Shown one piece after another: positions 24,162 to 35,787 of a DNA stretch of 64,000 nucleotides (positions are counted from its first letter, which is position 1; each line of letters starts with the position of its first letter). The notes under the pieces were generated by a model, which ran no database searches, was not told the origin of the DNA, and was given only the letters and a program-made list of their open reading frames with translations. Position numbers and translations under genes: made by a program. This stretch comes from Cryptomeria japonica (taxonomy: Eukaryota > Streptophyta > Pinopsida > Cupressales > Cupressaceae): assembly GCF_030272615.1 (NCBI RefSeq), contig NC_081410.1, positions 228,012,915-228,076,914 on the forward strand, read 5' to 3'.

Positions 24162-25463
24162 AGCCTCTTCATGTTCATCATGGGATTCATCAATGGGATA
24201 AATAGGGACATGTTTAGGATGGGAAGAATTAGCATTATCCTCATTAAAAATTAAGCTCCATCTCCTTGGTAATTAAACCTTGGGAAGACTTAATTCTAAT
24301 GCTTTGTCTAATGAGGATAGTGTAGGTGGGACTAATAGTGGTGAAACTCGTGCACAATAGGGAAAATTAAAATTTTGAATTTTGAACAAAGCTTACAAAA
24401 TTGAGTAATGCAAAATTTAAGAAAATAATGATTAAACAATTTGAACTTTGTTGGAGGAAGATAATGACACAATTCCCAAAATAATAAATCAAAGGAAATT
24501 GGAATTTTAAAATTAGGGCTAAGGGGATACCACTTAATTTTAAAATAAACAGAATTTTTAAAATCAGGGCAGATTATAATTAACCTCTTAATTTAAAAAT
24601 TTTTCTTGATATTTAAAATGTTGAATTTTGGAGGTATTTTCGATGTTAGAGGGATAAAAAATTGACAAAATCAGCCAATCTTCTGGATTAGGTTATTAAA
24701 AGCAGTCATAACAGTCTCTCGAAATTTTAGGAAAAAAGCTGAGGACCGTGGCGAGAATGCACATGGTTTGACAAAAAAATTTCAAAATTTTCAAGGATGA
24801 ATATTACGATGATTTTAGAGCTAATCCAAAAAATTGGTGGATTTTACGATTTCTAGATAGGCGAAAATAAGGTTCAAATGTGAAAATAGGACCCTATTAG
24901 GGTTTTGAAGAAAAAAGGGAATTGAATTATAAATTTGAAAAGGGTCAAACCTAAAGGGGAGGGACACCTTGTAGAATGTTTAGAAATCAGAATTTGAATG
25001 AAATTGATTGAAATTTGTACAAAATCGAATTAATTTTGAAAATAAGGGTTTTATGACCTAACCACTTAATTTTTCAAATTTGAATTTTGAAAAGAAGAGG
25101 GAAATTAAAAATTTGAATTGTAAGAATGAAGACAAATCTGAAAACAGTCACAAATCTGAAAATTGAATGGAAATTCAAATTTTGCACAAGTTCAAGATAA
25201 TTTTTGAAAATTAGGGTTTTGACAATTAACCTCTTAATTTTGTGAATTTGATTTGCAGATTGAACAAAACAATGAATAAATTGAATTTGACAAACAAAGC
25301 AATTTTCAGATCTAAGACAATAACAAGTAATTTTTATAAACCGACAAGTTCAATTTCAATTTTTTTAAAACTAGGGTTTTGAATGAATTAACCACTAAGT
25401 TTGCACAAATATTAAACTTGTAAATAAAAAAATATGCAATGATTTTTAGAATAAAGCATGTAA
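24162..25463 (-). other. 5' leader of element A
   Basis: About 1.3 kb of AT-rich untranslated DNA between primer site and gag. Contains one copy of the GGACCGTGGCG...-type block (near 24744) that recurs in the LTRs and in element B. Several AATTAGGGTTTT-like repeats are present. Confidence 0.5.
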
Positions 25464-25479
25464 GACGTCGAGTTCACCA
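25464..25479 (-). other. Primer-binding site of element A (tRNA-Trp-like, decayed)
   Basis: Plus-strand text GACGTCGAGTTCACCA is two bases inside the right LTR. It matches 14 of 16 bases of the plant tRNA-Trp 3' end CACGTCGGGTTCACCA as I remember it. Element B has the full match. Confidence 0.65.
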
Positions 25480-25481
25480 AA

Positions 25482-26578
25482 TGTAATGTTGAAAAAGGTG
25501 AACGATGGAGAGATCTAGAGGAAAGCTTTTCTTCCCTCCAAGGAGAGATGAAAGTTTCACATCGGATTCCCCTTCAAACACTTTTCATGCATTACATTAG
25601 AAGAGGGGGGAAAATACACTAGATTCAACCTCCAGAGAATGAGATTGAATTCTGAGTGATATAAGAATGGTAAGTTAATCTCCTCTTCTAGAATTGAGAT
25701 TTGAATTGATTGAATTGTGTACTTATAACCAAGTGAAAAAGCTACAAAGATCTAATTATAACTCAAGATAGAAGCGTAGAATGAAGTTGTGCACCAGATC
25801 TGGCAATAATCTGTTGAGACGAAGCTGCCTTGCGAATTTGAGAAAAAATTTGCTTGGACCGTGGCGAGAGTGTACACGGTCCTTCAAAATATCCGCGAAA
25901 CGAAAAGGGTTTTTTCGCCTCTGCAAGTGGAATCCAAATCTAAAAGTTCAGTTGCACACCTACAACATACACACTGAAAAGAGAGGAAAAAGGGGTTGGG
26001 ATTGGGGGTTTTCCTTCAAGTCAAACCCCAATTTTAGAATTAACCAAATGATGAAAGAAAGTACTTGCAAGTAAATGTAAATGAAAGGCTGAAATGTAAA
26101 TCACCTCAAGAGAGGTTGTGATAGAAATGTTGATAGAATTGTTTGTATTGAATTGAATGTTGGAATGAATCTCCTCTTCAATGGTTGAATCCTTGACTTG
26201 AATGCAACACCTAGCCTTGAAAGGATTCTTGAGAATGGAAGGGGAAATGTGACTTATATACTTGTCAATTAGGGATAATTGACTGATTTTCCGTCATAAG
26301 CCGACATTGGGGGAGTTTTCCCACTCAATGAACAACCACCAAAGCATAATTGAAAAGGATCCTGCCCCAAAATGGGGCAGGGACAGGGGCGCCACGCCCC
26401 TATCCTACCCTTCTTTCTAGGACATGATGCAATTTGTGCAGTGCAGAGGGAAAGAAAGAGGCAATTTCAAGTTCCAAGCAAGTCTCTCGTCTCCAATCAG
26501 GCTTAGGGATTTGGTTCGCATGCGTGAGGACCCTAATACAGTCAAAAATTGCAAGGGTTGTAGTTTTACGAAGCTACA
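25482..26578 (-). repeat. Element A, right (5') LTR
   Basis: Starts TGTAATGTTG and ends GAAGCTACA, followed by target duplication AGATT. It lacks an about 60-bp segment and some GC-rich hairpin units present in the left LTR. Confidence 0.88.
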
Positions 26579-27172
26579 AGATTATGTTAAAAAAAAGAAT
26601 AATCAGTATATAATTATATTTTTTATAGTATCGCATACCTTCCTTGGCCCGGTGGTGTCTTTTCTTTTTTCTTTTTAGCCTTCTCCTTTCCATCTGACAC
26701 CAGGTCCTTCCACTCCCTCTCCAGAATTATGGGGGACGCTCTTACTTTTTGTTCTTCTCTAAATGTGACCTATATTGGTCCCTCACATACTTTAGATAGG
26801 TACAAACTTTCTTAAGGACCTTGGTTCAGTTGAATGTGTTATTGCCGAACAACACAACTAAATGATTAATGAGCTCATCTTTTAAATCTTGATTTTGGGC
26901 ATTCCACCATGTACGTATGGTGGGCCCGAATATTTCCAATGTAATATCATTTAGATATTTATAAAAAGCATCATTTCCTGCAAAAAGATCATGGGATCGT
27001 TAGTCTAAAAAAAGTGATCAATAAGTAAATTTCAATTAGATAATATATAATAATAATTAAAATATTTTAAAGTACCTGGAACCTTCTCTATCTTTATGGG
27101 AACGAAATCCTCGGTCACCACAAATGTGATCGACAATGTTCCTGAAATAGTAATACGAGAAGATCTAGGAAA

Positions 27173-27540
27173 TATAGGATTTGAGAAAATACAACACCAC
27201 AAGAACCCAAATAATCTCTGCAAGCTGAAAAACCTATTACAAGGAGAAGCAATGAAGCAAATCACAGAAGGAAATAATACATATGAAAAATATGCTCCAA
27301 AAGATGAGAGCTCAATAATCTCCAAAATGTATTGTCAATAATAATCCTTCTTCATACAATGAAAATAAAGAACTTAACCTTTAATAGGTCAAGAAACCCT
27401 AAAAGGGATAACCTAGGTTTGCACATAATAATTAATTATATGCACCTAAAGTTAGCTTAAGTGTAAAAGAGATAAAGGGAACTTAAATAATTAAACAAAT
27501 AATGCTTAATTAATCAAGTAAATACCCGAATACTCTAACA
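27173..27540 (-). repeat. Element C, 3' LTR
   Basis: 368 bp; plus-strand ends TATAGGATTT and CTCTAACA. The polypurine tract lies next to it at 27541-27549. Confidence 0.88.
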
Positions 27541-28498
27541 CCCCCCCTTAAGCTAGACTTAGGGAGAAGCTAAAACCTAGAATAGCTACTGAAAGCAATA
27601 AAGATGGGTCCCGGCAATAAGGCCTGATCAGGTACCCAAATACAATGAAATCTCTATGAACTGGAGAAAATAGAGAAAACCACGTGGGAACAAAACTCTA
27701 CTCCAAAAAGAGATGAAAAAAATATCACTGAAGCATGAAGAACCTGCAAACTCTGTCGAAGAATAACTGCTGATCTGAAGAACATCCACTGAACTAGAAT
27801 ATGACTAGGTAGAGAAGACTGTAATCTGCATGAGTGCCCTCAAATGACACTACTCAAATCAGGAGGCAAACAAGGCAAAAACAACTGAAAAGGACAGCCA
27901 AAAACAACTGCATGACGAAGAACCAAGAACATCAAAGGTGCTAAGACACATCATCATGAGGCAAATGTCATGGAAGGAACACTCACTAGACAAAGGAAGA
28001 TGGCAAACAACAGGCAAACATCAACCCCCTCATGGCACTTGATCAATAGTGCATGTAAAACAAGACACAAGATATGCAAGATTCCAAGTAAACAATGCAT
28101 GATGGCACTTTATCTCAGTGAGTTTGCATAAATACAACCTACAAGGATAAGAAGACTGGAAATAGAAATGTGAACCAAAATAGAGACATCCTACTCAAAG
28201 AAGAGATCCCAGGACCTGAAACAACCAAGATATCCACCAGAGGGCTGAAAAGCAAAAAATTGAATAAAATATTCCTGGAGCAAAATATAGAAATAAAACT
28301 CATATGGATGGAAAGTACACAACACACGCTTTCCAAAAATATAATTTTTTTGAAAAACAGAGGTCAGATGCTCATTCTATGGCTCCTGGAGTGCAAAAAC
28401 TAGACCTCACTTTGACTAGGAAAAAACACAATCAAACAGAAAAATTGGAAAAAATTACCAACACCGTGAGGTCAGCCTCAAAACCAGCTTTTTGATGC

Positions 28499-29060
28499 CT
28501 ATTCATTTTCAAAAAAATGACTCCGTATGCCTAAGATAGCGCCAAAAAACCAAACCCCCCCTGAAAAAGCCAAAAAAAGGAGTCTCGTGGCTCTTTGGTT
28601 GTCCAGTGGCCAGTGGGTGGCGAGCGAGTGGCGGCCTGGTGGTGGTCCGGTGGCTGGGCAGTGGCCGACAAGAAAATGAGGCCGGCGGTTGAGCTGGGGT
28701 GGCGGTTTCGACCAGCGGTGGCCGGAGGTGAGCGGAGGCGATGCAGGGACGTTTCCGACGAGGGTCAGGGAGGAGGCCGCATGGCGATGAAGCTGGCTAA
28801 GCGGGTCGGGAGCTACAGGGTTGAGCAGCGTAGGGAGGCTACAGGTGCCAGCCCCGGGTTTTTGTAGAAGCTGGCAAGGGCTGGAGACCAGTAGGGGCCG
28901 ACGAGGGCCGAGAGCCGACGGGGGAGGGGGGGGGCTAGAGACCGGAGCAGAGGGGAGCTGGAAGAAACATGCCGGCGGGGGCCAGAGGGAGCAGGGCCCG
29001 AGGCCTGCAGGACTGCGGCAGGGGCAGGGGCCCATGGTACCCTGTGTACCCTGATTGATT
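28499..29060 (-). other. GC-rich insert in element C with a proline-rich frame
   Basis: A block far richer in G+C than its surroundings. It carries a 191-codon minus-strand frame (28499-29074) that is Pro/Leu/Ser-rich and overlapping frames on the other strand. No domain is recognised, and the open frames may simply follow from base composition. It could be a captured host sequence. Confidence 0.3.
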
Positions 29061-29061
29061 A

Positions 29062-29073
29062 GCTCTGATAACA
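29062..29073 (-). other. Primer-binding site of element C (initiator-Met tRNA type)
   Basis: The minus strand reads TGTTATCAGAGC directly after the LTR; the copia consensus is TGGTATCAGAGC, one mismatch. Confidence 0.8.
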
Positions 29074-29441
29074 TATAGGAGTTGAGAAATTACAACACCA
29101 TAGGAGCCCAAATAATCTCTGCAAGCTAAAAAACCTATTACAAGGAGAAGCAATGAAGCAAATCACAGAAGGAAAGAATACACAGGAAAAATATGCTCCA
29201 AAAGATGAGAGCTCAATAATCTCCAAAATGTATTGTCAATAATAATCCTTCTTCATACAATGAAAAGAAAGAACTTAACCTTTAATAGGTCAAAAAATCC
29301 TAAACGGGAAAACCTAGGTTTGCACATAATAATTAATTATATGCACCTAAATTTAGCTTAAGTGTAAAAGAGATAAAGGGAACTTAAATAATTAAACAAA
29401 TAATGTTTAATTAATCAAGTAAATACCCGAATACTCTAACA
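29074..29441 (-). repeat. Element C, 5' LTR
   Basis: 368 bp, same termini as the partner LTR; about 16 differences (4.3%). Confidence 0.88.
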
Positions 29442-30381
29442 GGAAATGCTAGTAAAACATCACCAGTACTAGTGGCCTTTGCATCCCTAGGTACATGTCT
29501 TGATGCATGTTCTGGCATGTGTTCGTTGCTAGAGGGTGCACTACCCAATGCCTGCATGCTATGTGTTGCCAACATTTCAGTAGACAATATAGGCATGGAC
29601 GATGGGGTTGAATGATGTGATGTATGCGCAGGAAGATCAAGATCAATAATTGTACCAACCCCTACTCCTCGGGCAGCACTTGCAGTACCTTGATCATGGC
29701 TAGTAACATCATGAGGATGTAAAAAATCCTGTAAAAACAACACATATTTTAGTTAATGACATAAAAGAGTGCAAAAATATAAAACCATGAATGAAATTAT
29801 GTTATAATTAACGATCTCATGATAACTTACTTGCAAGTTCCATGCTCTCTTAGTCAATATTTTAACTCTTTCTCTTATTGCATCTGTTTGAGGCACTATG
29901 AATAACAACTCAAGGATTTCTTCATTGCATTTTTTTTGGGTCTTTCTTATCATATCCAGAGGGTTTGTGGAATATGCGATGATGACATTGCATAATAGTG
30001 ATTGCAGCTCGCTATAGATTCTCTCCTCTACTACTGGTGCCTTTCCCCGATCATCTGACTGTGACAAGAATATTGAAAACCTTATTGAAATTAACCCAAT
30101 AAACATACAAAAAAACATAATAATAATAAAATTTGGTCATATCAAATTTGTACAATTAGAATGAGGTAAACCTGTCGGGTAGAAGCGCCTAAAGATGCAT
30201 CGCGATCTGTGCTCTGGGCCAGAGCCTTCCCCCTACGATCAATGTCCCACTGTGACAAAAATTAAATATAAAAAAAGCATTACCTAAATGAAACCAATAG
30301 AATTATGAAAAAAACATAATAATAAAATGGTATATTGGAGTCATTAATTGGAGGTTTGGTAAAATGGTATATAGTACATAC

Positions 30382-30700
30382 CACCCCCATAGTAGCTGTG
30401 TTTGTATCTATGCGATTCAAATTGTAATCGATTAGCAACTCTTCCCCTATAGTTATTGATTTTATCGCACATACAAATACACGGTTTCCCTTGTGTGTCC
30501 CGAATATGCAATTTGGTTGCTTATTTGTTGACCCAGGTCATGTACTATTTATAAACCGTGCAATATTCCCTGATGCTTTTGGTCTTCTGTCAATGTACAT
30601 AGCCACTCTTTTATTTTGATCCTTATCTTTTAGTTGTATATAATTTTCTAATAGTGCATACCTACACATACTTTGTGTATATCAAACCAACTACGTCCAA
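30382..30700 (-). pseudogene. SET-domain exon of gene G
   Basis: Minus-strand translation shows the SET signature in order: LLENYIQLKDKDQ, MYIDRRPKASGNIARFINS (30544-30570 encodes GNIARFINS), an in-frame TGA, QPNC (30508-30519), NRVFVCAIKSI and GEELLIDYN (30421-30447). GN-x-x-RFIN, PNC and GEEL-x-DYN are the cofactor and knot motifs of SET lysine methyltransferases. The usual NHS is replaced by NST. A donor GTATGT follows at 30381. Because of the TGA and the missing upstream exons the copy is non-functional. Substrate cannot be inferred. Confidence 0.72.
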
Positions 30701-31220
30701 TATTTGTAACTATAACAGGGTCCAACATAGTCCATCAATTCGGTAACTTTGTCGTAACAGACCTTTATGCCATCCATCCAAAATAGGCCCAAATCATGTA
30801 ATGACAATGGTGCTATGCAATATATCCTCTCATTGACACAAAAAATCAGTGTTTATTAGAGGAAGTTACTTGGGTATCCATTGTTTCCGTAGATGTTTGT
30901 ACCTTGATGTCACCTATGCTCTCATCATCATAAGAACATGACCCCCCTCAAGCAAAAAAAAGTCAATGCAATTATGGAATTTTCTTCTAATCTTTTGCCC
31001 TCTAGTTGACCTCCCTCTTTTAGGCCTACTACATGTCTCACTTTCCTCTTCTCTTCCTAACTTTCCCTTTCTTGAGGAGTATTTGACAAATAACTATTTG
31101 GTGGTACCTGCACTCCATCGAATGAGACAAGGCAAACAAATACTCAACACTTACTCTTATGACAAGAGAATCTTCTTAGGGAGGGTGTATGGTGCAGGAG
31201 CACCAAGAGCCCTTTGAGGC

Positions 31221-33898
31221 CACCATGACCATTTTTGTTCAATATTTATAATAAGGCCGCGATGAGGCCATTTTGTTTCTTTTCATGAATAAATAAGGTC
31301 ATTCCATGTATTGGATCAAAGTTGTAAGGTCATTGTGCTATTTTTTGTCATCTCTAGGTCAACTAGGTCTTGAATAGGTCATCATTGGTCAATGCCTCTA
31401 GAGGTGGCCAAAAGTGATGAAATTTATGTAGTTAATGTTTTTATATCATATTTAGCATGTTTGAGGAGTCCTAAGTTGATAGGTGAACATTTGGTTGAAA
31501 ATTGCAAAAGTTGTTGAAATTGTTCAAAAGTCGCTATGAGCAACTTTGCAATTTTGGTGCAAAAAGTTACATTTTGTTTCCGAAACAACCAACTAATTTG
31601 AAAGATGGTTAAAGTAGTTGGTGAGGGTCTATAATAACTATATAAATCCTCTTTGGGTCAAGGATGGAGGTTGTTGTTGAATTTTGAACTTTGTCCCGAA
31701 TGAATCAAGTTTGAGAGAATTTCATGCTAATGTAGAAAAGTTATCATGGTTTTTGTGATTGCAGGTCCAGACCCTTGTTAGGGTATCTAGTGGACATTAA
31801 AAATTGCATAAATTTCAATCCCTCTGTGGAAAGAACCTGCAAATTGGTATATTAATCCTTCAAAATGTGTATTTCGATATTCTTACGGTGGCAGGGCATT
31901 CTTTTGTAGTTTTGATCAGGTTTAATGATGCCCTAGGGCACTAACTGGGTTTGTCAGGCTGACTGTGAGCAATAGCAGTGGGTTTTGTTGAATTTTTGAG
32001 TTGATAGATGAAGTGTTTGGATGGTGAATGGTGTTTGGAAGGTTGCAAGCAAAACAAGGCTTTGTTTTCTCCAAGGAAACCCCAAAGGTGTAAGTTGGTT
32101 TGTCTCTAATTGTTGCCCCAAACTACTGCTTAGTCTAATCCATTATGTAGTAGTCATATGTACAATTGACTGTTGGTTTATTTTGGAGTCTGATGTGTCT
32201 TGAAACATCATTGGAAGCACACCTAAGATGTTTATTATGCTTGGGAACTCTAGAGGAAGGTCTGATAAGGTTGGATCATGTTGTGTTGTATGAATGTCAT
32301 TGTTATCGGTCCCATTGGTTTGTCAGATTGTTCCTTATTGTGAACATAGCTGTTTAAGGGAAGTTAGTACTAAACAAAGTCTTTTATGTCCCTTGGTGTG
32401 TCAAACCCATAAGGATGCTGGATGAAGTTATTTCATGGTGGTGTGATCCCAAAGTATGGGGTTGGAGGATTAAAAACTAAGGTTGTCACTACTAGTCAAA
32501 TGCATGTGGAGGTAACAATAGTTGTGAATGTATCAATAAACCTTGTAATATTTTGATGATCAGAGATCACTTAGTAAACATAGGAATGGTTTGTAGGGTC
32601 ACCAAAGTTGTGTTTTGAAGCCTTGGATTTTGGGAACATCTAGAGGAGTCATTGTCTTGTTTCTTGGAGGTTGATCGGGTTAGTTGGTGGAAGGTTGTTA
32701 TTACTTTTTGTACCTATCTATAAAATGTTTTGGACCACCTTCCTTGAAGACTATAGTCCCTCTGAGGTATTATTGGTGTCTGGTTAGTTAGTCTATGAAT
32801 TTTTTTGGACCATCTTTGATGTGAAATAGCCCCCCGTGCAACCATCCTTTCAGTCTATTTCTAAATGGACGGACCCCTTGCCTTTAATGATTAAGCTCCA
32901 TAGGTTTCTACCCCTATGGTTTTTTGGGTCCCCCAAATAAAATAATAAAATATGGGCCCTACTCAGAAGAACCCCAAAATGTATTAGAGTTTGTTTGTTT
33001 CTTAAGAATCTAGTTAAAGAGGCTAATTGGGTCCCTCCCTATCCATCATTCCTTCACCATTTTATAGACACCCACAACATCTTCGAAACATTTATACTCT
33101 TCTGGAACTTGAAAAAAAATTCCACTTTCATTAGTGTTCTCTTTCAGGCTTTCCCTAGTGTTGGCATATGTACTGATCTTTCAAAGGTTTGGTCAAGTCA
33201 GTGAAATATTCAAAAGTTTTTAATGGCTCCTTGTCTTTTTTTCATCTCTTGTACTTCTATATGTTCTCTTATGGATAGGCACTAGGAATTTTTCATTGCA
33301 CTCATGGACCATGTATTGTTTTCAGTCACTTTGATCATTTGTGGACCTCAATATGTAAATTTATTTCATCAAAGTTAGAAATTTGAACCCTAGTGAACTT
33401 CATGTGTTGTTATGTGATGGGAATTCCTTTCAATCTTATAGTAGAAAAAATATGCTAAGATAAATATAAAAACTGCAGTTCGCAGGCCAAAAATGGCTAC
33501 CCAACTGATTGAACATCTCAAAGCTTGGTTGTTCAAACTAACTAGACACTAGTACTAGGTAGTACTTGGTTTTGTCAATGGGACATTGGATCGAATTGAC
33601 CAAAATATAGCATGCAAAACCTCGATGGGAACAAACAAAGTCTAAATCATTGTACTTACAACAAGATTTATAAATGTGGGGGAAAAATCACTTACAATCA
33701 TTGTCCCTTGGTTGATTTTCTATTTCTGAGTGCCCTCACCTCTCGCTCTGGCTTTCCTCCTTCCAAATGATTCATAATCTTCCTTTTCGACTCAATGGCC
33801 TTGCAACACTCATCTAGTGAAGTCTCACAACTCTTCACTCAAGGGCTGGATGCAGTGGTTCTTGCTGCAACTCTCCAAATAGGGTCTCAATGCGGTAT
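31221..33898. other. Unassigned, repeat-like non-coding DNA
   Basis: No convincing gene. 31221-31410 has several AAGGTCAT/AGGTCA repeats. CTATATAAATCC near 31640 looks like a TATA box of an LTR-type promoter, followed by TTGCAGGTCC. No partner LTR was found in the window. Confidence 0.3.
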
Positions 33899-34095
33899 GC
33901 TATTGTTGGCCATTTTGTGGAATTTATTATATGTTGCATTGATGTTTTGTCATTGATGCCAACACTAGCTATTTGGATTCTTTACTGGCACCCTCCTGGT
34001 CCTGGTAGGTTGAGTGGTTTCTGGTTGATTTGGATCCGACATGATCTGGTAGGCTCCGGTATGATTTGGTTATGGAATTGGCTTGTTCATGATAA

Positions 34096-35344
34096 TGTAA
34101 AGCGGAAAAATCGAACCCTAGTCGTTCTCCCCTCCCCAACTCCGAGGAGAGAGAAGGGAGAGTCACTAGGGTTGATGGTTTTCACTTAGGAGGGACTTTA
34201 CATTCAAAAGAGGGGTTGAAACCCACAAGATCCAATCCCACGCAATGCAAGATTGGATTCTATATGAGTTTCAAGGGTTGTGATAGCAAGGATACCCTCT
34301 TTTGTAAAGAATGTAGATAGAAAGATTGAACTAGGAATGCATGCAAAGTAGGAAAGATTCACTTATAAATAGAGATAGGAATATGATATAAAGCTGTAGA
34401 CCTGGAATTAGCAGTAAAATGTCGAGACGGCGCTATCCTGCAAATTTGAGCAAAAGTTGACGGGACGATGGCGCCCGACGTGCACACGGTCCTCCGAAAA
34501 ATCCACGAAACGAAGGGGGATCTGTTCGTCTCTGCACAAGGATTCCAGATCTTCAATTTCAGCCGCGTACCTGCAACCTACACACAGAAAAGCGAAGACG
34601 ATTGGGGGGTTAGGGATTAGGGGTTTGCCCTTAGGTCAAACCCCGGTTTTGGAATTAACCAAGAAATGAGAAATGCTTGTAAATGTAATGTAAAACAAGT
34701 ACTAATACCTTGTTGTAAGGATGTTTGTATCCTTATATGCGAAGGTATAGATGTTGCTGTATGTTGTATGTTGTATGTTGTAATATGTGATCTCCTCTTC
34801 AATGGTTGAATCCTTGTCTTGAATGCAACACTTAGCCTTGAATGGAGACTTTGAATGATCAATTGCTTGAAGGAATGCTTGAATGCTTGAATGCTTGAAT
34901 GTTTGAATATCGTTTTCGTGTCTTGTACACATATGTCCTTCCTCCTCTTTTTCATCTACCCCAAAATGGGAGAGGAAATGTAGTTTATATACTTGCCAAT
35001 TAGGGTTAAAAGACTGATTTTCCCGACCTTAGGCCGACCAGGAAATGTTATTTTCCAAATTGCAAACAAAAAGACCCGAAGTCCCATAGGAGACCGGGCC
35101 CAAAATAGGGCCAGGGACCAGGGCGTTGGGCACCCTGGTCCTGAAGGACCAGGGCGCTGGGCGCTCTGGTCCCACCTCCCGGGACAGCAGGGTGCAAGGA
35201 GGATCAGGCCAGGGTGCTGGAAAAATGCAGTTTTTGATGTCATGAGCAAGTTTCGGGGTCTCCATTCAGGTTTAGTGTTGCGTCGCCACTGTGAAGACCC
35301 AAATGCAGTCAAAATTGCAAGTGTCGCAATTTTAGGACGCTACA
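34096..35344 (-). repeat. Element B, 3' LTR
   Basis: TGTAAAGCGG ... ACGCTACA. Contains two GC-rich hairpins (35115-35141 and 35146-35172), a TTGTATG repeat and a run of GCTTGAAT repeats whose copy number differs from the other LTR by one 8-bp unit. Confidence 0.95.
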
Positions 35345-35360
35345 TTTAGCCCCCACTTTA
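35345..35360 (-). other. Polypurine tract of element B
   Basis: The minus strand reads AAAGTGGGGGCTAAA immediately before TGTAGCG of the LTR. Confidence 0.85.
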
Positions 35361-35787
35361 GCGGGAGTATAAGCGTACGCCAATACTTTCGATAAAGTAC
35401 AAGGAAACAACATTGAAAAACTTTCACCACGTCAAGGAGGCAAGATACACCAAGCCCCCAGTGGACTAAGGATCTTATGACTTCGATTGACAAAGTAAAA
35501 GGGAAGATCACGAGGGAGAACCATGACTGTCAGTAGTAAGGTTCCCTCACTATGAGTCATGCAAGAAAGATATGAAAAAATTTCAAGGCAAAGCTAAATT
35601 TGTCAAGAAATTTTCAAGTATCTTGAAAAGATATGGACGGGATGTATGCCCCCCTACGTTAAAGCGATCGCACACGCCTCACCGGGGGTGATTGCTTTAA
35701 GGTAGTGATACATATAAGAAATGAAAAAGGGAAAGGAGCACGTTATCACAAGGATTTAGCCCCCAAGTGTGAGATAAGCCCAAGGAT
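35361..35787 (-). other. Element B, non-coding 3' internal region
   Basis: Between the gag-protease stop and the polypurine tract. No domains. The phrase AAGGATTTAGCCCCCAAGTG occurs twice (about 35750-35800). Confidence 0.6.

Larger units (their letters stand above)
12402..26578 (-). mobile_element. Element A: gypsy-like LTR element, gag-protease type, itself interrupted
   Basis: LTRs start TGTAATGTTG (12402 and 25482) and end GCTACA (20107 and 26578). A five-base target duplication AGATT flanks the element (12397-12401 and 26579-26583). Internal order on the minus strand: tRNA-Trp-like primer site next to the right LTR, long leader, decayed gag-protease relic (24161-21459), non-coding 3' region, polypurine tract next to the left LTR. 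There is no RT, RNase H or integrase. It sits in an intron of gene G. Its left LTR is interrupted by family-N copy N1. LTR divergence is roughly 8% over the first 420 bases by eye, clearly older than element B, which has the same design. Confidence 0.88.
27173..29441 (-). mobile_element. Element C: short non-autonomous LTR retrotransposon
   Basis: Two 368-bp LTRs (27173-27540 and 29074-29441) differing by about 16 substitutions, flanked by target duplication GGAAA (27168-27172 and 29442-29446). On the minus strand the LTR starts TGTTAGAGTATTCGG and ends ATCCTATA, i.e. TG...TA rather than TG...CA. The primer site (29062-29073) follows the 5' LTR, and a polypurine tract (AAGGGGGGG) precedes the 3' LTR. 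The 1.5-kb interior has no gag or pol and contains a GC-rich block of unknown origin. It interrupts an exon of gene G. It can only move using enzymes from another element. Confidence 0.88.
26639..31220 (-). pseudogene. Gene G, 5' part: SET domain and transposase-like exons
   Basis: Minus-strand exon chain with GT/AG borders: SET exon ending at 30382 (donor GTATGT); 30172-30249 (78 nt, DIDRRGKALAQS); 29831-30058 (228 nt, helical, ending WNLQ before GTAAGT); one exon split by element C into 29447-29728 and 27076-27172 (reading ...LLAFPRSSRITISG... across the junction); and 26639-26977 (IFGPTIRTWWNAQNQDLKDE, then EREWKDLVSDGKEK). The last exon resembles Ptta/En/Spm plant transposase. It continues beyond element A at 12354. 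Upstream, 30880-31150 holds a basic stretch (RPKRGRSTRGQKIRRKF). In-frame TGA in the SET part, a stop and frameshift in the last exon, and two insertions show that it is dead. Exon borders are by eye. Confidence 0.55.

Noticed and set aside
28595-29054. Plus-strand frames of 77-90 codons rich in Gly/Arg/Ala
   Set aside because: Overlap the GC-rich block of element C on the opposite strand to its transcription; absence of stops follows from base composition.
34993-35349. 118-codon plus-strand frame, repeated at 40829-41185
   Set aside because: It looks conserved, but both copies are the two LTRs of element B and the frame is antisense to the element.
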